Source of the DNA: Helicobacter saguini
GTDB taxonomy: Bacteria; Campylobacterota; Campylobacteria; Campylobacterales; Helicobacteraceae
Direction: 5' to 3'
Assembly (NCBI RefSeq): GCF_000762875.2
Contig: NZ_JRMP02000023.1
Coordinates: forward strand, 1-37,338
DNA: 37,338 nt
A program made the position numbers and the translations under genes. Under the pieces are notes generated by a model. That model did no database searches. It was not told the origin of the DNA and saw only the letters and a program-made list of their open reading frames with translations. Shown here piece after piece: positions 33,405 through 37,338 of the stretch (positions within the stretch are counted from its first letter, which is position 1; every line of letters starts with the position of its first letter).

Positions 33405-33905
33405 ATGAAACATTCTAAATCTTTTAGCCTTTTAGAAATTTTATTTTGTTTGATTATTTTGGGGATTTTTGGAGTTGGTGCGTTATATAGTATCACAAAT
33501 CTTAAGAGGCAGGATGTTAGTATTCAAAAATTTTTATTAAAAAATTCTAGTCTTTATGAAACAGAGCTTTTTATTAACAAAATGCTAAGTTATGCAAAAG
33601 CAGATTCTATAAAAATAGGTAACAATACGCTATCTTGGCAAGGCTATGACAAGCTATTTTTAAGTGCGAAAAATAATGATAAGTTTATGGATTTTTCTTT
33701 GCAAACAAGCAGTTTTAATATTTCCTTGCAACATAATAATTTATATTTTAATAACACTTTATTGTTACATAACGTAAAAGTTTTTGATATAAACATTAAA
33801 GATTTTAATACTGATAGAATCTTAGAATATACATTATGCACACATATTTGTATTCAAGATTTTATATTTTTAGAAAACATAGAAATTGAGTTTGATAAGT
33901 TATAG
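33405..33905 (+). CDS. Type II secretion/type IV-like pseudopilin
   Basis: A 166-residue protein with a prepilin leader and N-methylation segment: a short basic leader (MKHSKS) directly before FSLLEILFCLIILGIFGVGALYSI, with the conserved Glu five residues into the mature protein. The rest is a polar globular part with one Cys pair (CTHIC) near the end. Such pseudopilins are processed by a prepilin peptidase and join secretion or DNA-uptake pseudopili. No other pseudopilus gene lies in the window. The stop TAG belongs to a TAGAATCTT word. The ribosome binding site is weak. Confidence 0.8.
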   Translation: MKHSKSFSLLEILFCLIILGIFGVGALYSITNLKRQDVSIQKFLLKNSSLYETELFINKMLSYAKADSIKIGNNTLSWQGYDKLFLSAKNNDKFMDFSLQTSSFNISLQHNNLYFNNTLLLHNVKVFDINIKDFNTDRILEYTLCTHICIQDFIFLENIEIEFDKL

Positions 33906-33949
33906 AATCTTTTAAAGATTCCAAGAAGCTAAAAGAGTTTAATGATAGA

Positions 33950-34348
33950 CTACACGCGCTGGTCAAAAATGTTGCCAACCATATCGCGCATTTTGCGGAT
34001 TAGTTCAATCGCCTCACGGCTTGGAATCTCGCGTATAACGCGCTGTCCTGTCGCCTCACGCACGGTTACAACCAACGCTTTTATCTCGTCATTGTAGCTA
34101 AAATTGATATTCGTGCTAGCCTTTTCCATCTCAGCCTGCAACTTTTTGCTTAGCTTTATCATCTCCTCGTGCAGCTTCCTATCCTCCATTTTCATCGCCT
34201 CGTTTTGTGCCTCTTGACGCGCACCAGCGGACATATTTTGAGTGGCGAGTCTGCCTTGCACGTTGGCATTTTGCGCCTGTGGATTGCTAGTGTTTGTGAT
34301 TAGGGCGATTAGCTGATTTTGCAGTGCTTGTGAACTTCCTGTTTCCAT
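33950..34348 (-). CDS. flaG: Flagellar protein FlaG
   Basis: A 132-residue protein whose C-terminal half matches FlaG: a helical region (DRKLHEEMIKLSKKLQAEME), then INFSYNDEIKALVVTVREATGQRVIREIPSREAIELIRKMRD. The N-terminal half is Gln/Asn/Ala-rich and probably disordered. FlaG influences flagellar filament length in Campylobacter. AAGGAG lies 7 nt before the ATG, and a sigma28-like promoter stands 38-63 bp upstream. No other flagellar gene is adjacent. Confidence 0.88.
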   Translation of the reverse strand: METGSSQALQNQLIALITNTSNPQAQNANVQGRLATQNMSAGARQEAQNEAMKMEDRKLHEEMIKLSKKLQAEMEKASTNINFSYNDEIKALVVTVREATGQRVIREIPSREAIELIRKMRDMVGNIFDQRV

Positions 34349-34385
34349 AACAATCTCCTTATTGAAAGTGTAAATTTTATAGCAT

Positions 34386-34411
34386 AAATCGGCAAAAATT
34401 GTAGAATTTTA
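34386..34411 (-). promoter_or_regulatory. Sigma28 (FliA)-like promoter of flaG
   Basis: On the minus strand TAAAATTC is followed by a 10-nt spacer and GCCGATTT, close to the enteric FliA consensus TAAAGTTT-N11-GCCGATAA. It points at flaG, and the predicted start would be about 30 bp before the flaG ATG. FlaG is a known late flagellar gene in Campylobacter, which fits. Confidence 0.6.
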
Positions 34412-34499
34412 GTATATAAGGTTTAAGATTTGGTTATCTTAAGACTTATTTTATATGTTATGGAAATATCTTACACAAGATTCTATAGATTATTTGAAT

Positions 34500-37338
34500 C
34501 TAAAACTGCATTCCTGCTTTTAGATGTATATTGTGAGTTTGAATGCTCGCACTAAACTCACCCAAATAACCTAGACCAATAGTAGCATTCCCAGCTATCT
34601 TAACACCTAAGCCCACTTCTGCTACTCCCACTAACGCATCAATTGTATTTGTAGCCGAATATATGTTATTTGTTGCTACGCTTGTTAATGTTATAGTGTT
34701 ATTAAACTCACTGCCATAAACAGCATATCTTACACCCCCTTTAATTGTTGGATAGATTCCTATATTTCCCACACTAATTTCTTTTGTATAACGCAATTGA
34801 CCTAAGACATATAGTGGAGTAATATTTGTCGCTTTTATTATTTGGTTATTTGATGATGTATTAAAGTTTAGATATGATAACTCAGGCATTGCTACAAACT
34901 GCTGCATAATACCTATTTCAGGTGTAAAATATCCAAAGTTAGTAGGCATATCAAGTCCTATAGTTGCACTACCACTAAATCCACCTACAACACCATCTGC
35001 ATCTCTTGTAATATCAGCTATTGGGGTTAGAGAATAATTATTAAATGCTACCATACCATTAAGAGAAATTTTTGTAAATGGCACTAAAGCAAGACTTTTC
35101 ATACTAATTTGTGTAAAAGGTATTTTGGTGTAAATACCTATCATAGTGCTAACACCTTTGGTTCGCATTTCAGCACCTTGTCTACCTGTTGTTTGTCCTT
35201 CTACACCTATATGAAATCCAAGTAATGCACCATTACTAAAACTACCAGCAGCACCACCCACAAATCCATAAGATGAAGAAGTAGTCGCACTAAACCCACT
35301 AGGAGAAATACTAGATGTTGAATAATATGGAGTAATAAATCCTAGCCATGATGTTCTTTTATTTTGATTTCGCACTTCTTGCATTGCTATTGCATCTATG
35401 GAATTAGTGTTTACATCTGTAGTTGTATTGAGTTTTTCTAGCTCTTGTAGTTGTTGTGCTTGAGGTTGCACCGCTGCTGCTAGTTTAACTCCTCTTGTAT
35501 ATACAGCCGAGTAGTAATTTTCTCTAGGATAAGGGACATTACCCATCTCACCTGTAGCTATAGAATCAAATACGCTATCAAGCACACTATGCGTTCTTAC
35601 CACTTGTGCATTCATACTAGATGAGACCTCTATAGATGCAATTGAGCCTATAGATTTATTCGCTGCTACCGTAATAGACATTACATTCTCACCACCAGCT
35701 TGATATAGATTCAAATCATATATATTTTGTGATGTTGTGAAATGTTTGCTTTCCAAAGTAGTGATTGCTGTCCCATTATGATTTTGCAAAGTAGCTCCGC
35801 CATTGCTACCACTTATAAAGTTGGCTAGTCTATATGCCTCACCTATTGAAACATCATCACCCATATTTATTAAAAATGAATTGTTATCAGCTATTTGTAT
35901 GGTAGCATTAGTTGCAGTGCCTGTTTTGATACCTAAAGCACCATTTGTGTTATAATCGCTTAGGGAACCTAAAGTAACTGCATAGTTTTCTTGCAATTTA
36001 GCAGTACCAGCAGCCTCAAAGTTTAGAGAGGTTATAACACCAGAGTTTGTAATATCTAGTATTGTATCTGTCGCTCCTGTACCGATTTTTAGCTCATTAA
36101 TAACACCAGAGTTTGTAATAGTATTAGTATTTTTTGTTACCGTTATTACAGATTCTATATTACCAGTATTGTTAAGAGTTAATATACCATCACCAGCTGT
36201 GATATTTGCAGTATCACTAATTGTGCCTCCATTGTTTGTAATGCTTAATGCACCAGCACCACCAGTAATTGCACCGCTTAGTGTTCCATCGTTTGTAATA
36301 GTAGCACTCTTACCAGCAACAACTTGGCTAGCATCAATTTTGCCACTTAGTGTTCCATAGTTTTCTACTATTAAGTCGCTAACTGCTTTTGTTATATCAC
36401 CGCTTATAGTCCCAGCCGCTAGGTTTGTAATCTTAGTTGTTTTATCAGCACCTGTGCTAGCTTCTATTGCGTAAGCTAGATTCCCACTATTTTCAATAGT
36501 TACATTACCAGTAGCACCTGTTACTTTTTTACCTGCTGTGCTCATATCACCAGCATTTGAAATAGTTAAATCACCAGCAGCTGCTGTTATATCTTCAGTA
36601 ATTTTACCAGTAGCATTGTTTGTAATGCTTAATGCACCAGCACCACCAGTAATTGCACCGCTTAGTGTTCCAGCGTTTGTAATAGTGGCATTTTGAGCTC
36701 CAGCAGTAATTGCACTTTTAATTTCAGAATCTGTAACGCTCTCACTACCATTAGTAATATTTAAAGTGCCGCTAGCAGTGATTGTTTTACCTGTATCACC
36801 AATTGTTTTAGTATTATTGATAGTTAAATCTGCACCTGATATATTATCACTTATAGTTCCAGCATTTGTAATTTCAACTGCACCAGTGCCACCAGTAATA
36901 GCACTTTTTATTTCAGCGGCAGCATCATTATTATTAATGGTTAGCTTACCAGCACCGCCTTGTATTGTCTTGCCTGTAGCACCGATTTCTTTTGTGTTTG
37001 TAATAGTTAAATCACCACCGCCAGCTGTGATACTATCACTAATTTTTCCATAGTTTGTAATAGTGGCATTTTGAGCTCCAGCAGTAATTGCACTTTTAAT
37101 TTCAGAATCTGTAACGCTCTCACTACCATTAGTAATATTTAAAGTGCCGCTAGCAGTGATTGTTTTACCTGTATCACCAATTGTTTTAGTGTTATTGATA
37201 GTTAAATCTGCACCTGATATATTATCACTTATAGTTCCAGCATTTGTAATTTCAACTGCACCAGTGCCACCAGTAATAGCACTTTTTATTTCAGCGGCAG
37301 CATCATTATTATTAATGGTTAGCTTACCAGCACCGCCT
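34500..37338 (-). CDS. Autotransporter (type V secretion), 5' end beyond window
   Basis: About 945 residues of an uninterrupted frame are visible; no stop occurs up to the right edge, so the start lies outside. The visible N-terminal part is a Thr/Asn/Gly/Ala/Ile-rich passenger of short beta-helix-like repeats (ITNSGTLSGAITGGAGALSITN style), with long near-identical DNA repeats. A linker follows at about residue 600. The C-terminal 280 residues form an autotransporter beta-barrel (TSWLGFITPYYST, GFVGGAAGSFSNGALLGFHIG) ending in Phe (IHLKAGMQF). The ATG at 36545 is only an internal Met. It would expose an adhesin-like passenger at the surface. The gene is nearly free of AGAATCT words. Confidence 0.88.
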   Translation of the reverse strand, partial: GGAGKLTINNNDAAAEIKSAITGGTGAVEITNAGTISDNISGADLTINNTKTIGDTGKTITASGTLNITNGSESVTDSEIKSAITAGAQNATITNYGKISDSITAGGGDLTITNTKEIGATGKTIQGGAGKLTINNNDAAAEIKSAITGGTGAVEITNAGTISDNISGADLTINNTKTIGDTGKTITASGTLNITNGSESVTDSEIKSAITAGAQNATITNAGTLSGAITGGAGALSITNNATGKITEDITAAAGDLTISNAGDMSTAGKKVTGATGNVTIENSGNLAYAIEASTGADKTTKITNLAAGTISGDITKAVSDLIVENYGTLSGKIDASQVVAGKSATITNDGTLSGAITGGAGALSITNNGGTISDTANITAGDGILTLNNTGNIESVITVTKNTNTITNSGVINELKIGTGATDTILDITNSGVITSLNFEAAGTAKLQENYAVTLGSLSDYNTNGALGIKTGTATNATIQIADNNSFLINMGDDVSIGEAYRLANFISGSNGGATLQNHNGTAITTLESKHFTTSQNIYDLNLYQAGGENVMSITVAANKSIGSIASIEVSSSMNAQVVRTHSVLDSVFDSIATGEMGNVPYPRENYYSAVYTRGVKLAAAVQPQAQQLQELEKLNTTTDVNTNSIDAIAMQEVRNQNKRTSWLGFITPYYSTSSISPSGFSATTSSSYGFVGGAAGSFSNGALLGFHIGVEGQTTGRQGAEMRTKGVSTMIGIYTKIPFTQISMKSLALVPFTKISLNGMVAFNNYSLTPIADITRDADGVVGGFSGSATIGLDMPTNFGYFTPEIGIMQQFVAMPELSYLNFNTSSNNQIIKATNITPLYVLGQLRYTKEISVGNIGIYPTIKGGVRYAVYGSEFNNTITLTSVATNNIYSATNTIDALVGVAEVGLGVKIAGNATIGLGYLGEFSASIQTHNIHLKAGMQF
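36675..37338 (-). repeat. 378-bp direct repeat in the autotransporter passenger
   Basis: Positions 37053-37338 repeat 36675-36960 with apparently a single base difference (near 36813), giving a 378-bp (126-residue) tandem period; the second unit runs off the window. A shorter repeat of about 70 bp links 36235-36305 with 36619-36689. Such exact repeats can expand or contract by recombination. Confidence 0.85.

Noticed and set aside
34500-36545. Autotransporter starting at the ATG at 36545
   Set aside because: The frame remains open with the same repeat sequence up to the right edge, and no ribosome binding site precedes that ATG; it is an internal Met.

Overview
The window looks like chromosomal DNA of an enterohepatic Helicobacter or a close campylobacterotal relative. 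The gene content supports this: Hcp-like Sel1 proteins with paired cysteines, a HyaD/HydD-type hydrogenase maturation protease, FlaG behind a sigma28-like promoter, a SmpB and nucleosidase of epsilonproteobacterial type, a bacterial dynamin and an autotransporter. The DNA is AT-rich, and most genes sit behind clear AAGGA-type ribosome binding sites. No tRNA, rRNA, CRISPR array, transposase or integrase was seen.

Layout. 1-5.3 kb: an AT-rich, tightly spaced plus-strand block of one truncated and three unrecognised genes (a small zinc-ribbon membrane protein, an 1114-aa protein, a 480-aa protein). 5.4-8.9 kb: a dynamin-like GTPase and an AzlCD amino-acid exporter, minus strand. 8.9-12.5 kb: a TelA-family protein, a secreted protein and a chemoreceptor, plus strand. 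12.5-18.5 kb: two small proteins, a type II NADH dehydrogenase, a zinc alcohol dehydrogenase, the ActP/DUF485 acetate uptake pair and a half-size EamA transporter. 18.5-21.8 kb: acetolactate synthase with a repeat-built insertion, SmpB and a hydrogenase protease. 22.1-27.2 kb: a Pro/Tyr-rich Sel1 protein, two paralogous P-loop proteins and an MlaE-type permease whose N-terminal part is inflated by palindromic elements. 27.2-27.7 kb: a decayed leucine-rich-repeat gene. 27.8-34.3 kb: cytochrome c, an outer-membrane-like protein, a HAD phosphatase, an AI-2E-family permease, a membrane protein, an S1-domain protein, MtnN, a pseudopilin and FlaG. 34.5 kb to the end: a large autotransporter that runs out of the window.

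The most striking content is repeat biology. The 7-mer AGAATCT (AGATTCT on the other strand) occurs about 190 times by hand count, against roughly 8 expected from composition. It lies in intergenic DNA, forms perfect palindromes after genes, supplies the stop codon of about ten genes, and inside genes encodes LDSK/IESK/DSI linkers. Two further families of hairpin elements sit in frame inside coding sequences: GC-rich CCC...GCAAG...GGG hairpins in ilvB and in both P-loop genes, and roughly 80-90 bp long-armed hairpins in the MlaE gene. The arms of the two long-armed copies differ but change in compensating ways. Together these suggest a genome shaped by a DNA-uptake-like or methylation-like word and by protein-coding palindromic elements similar in style to the Rickettsia palindromic elements.
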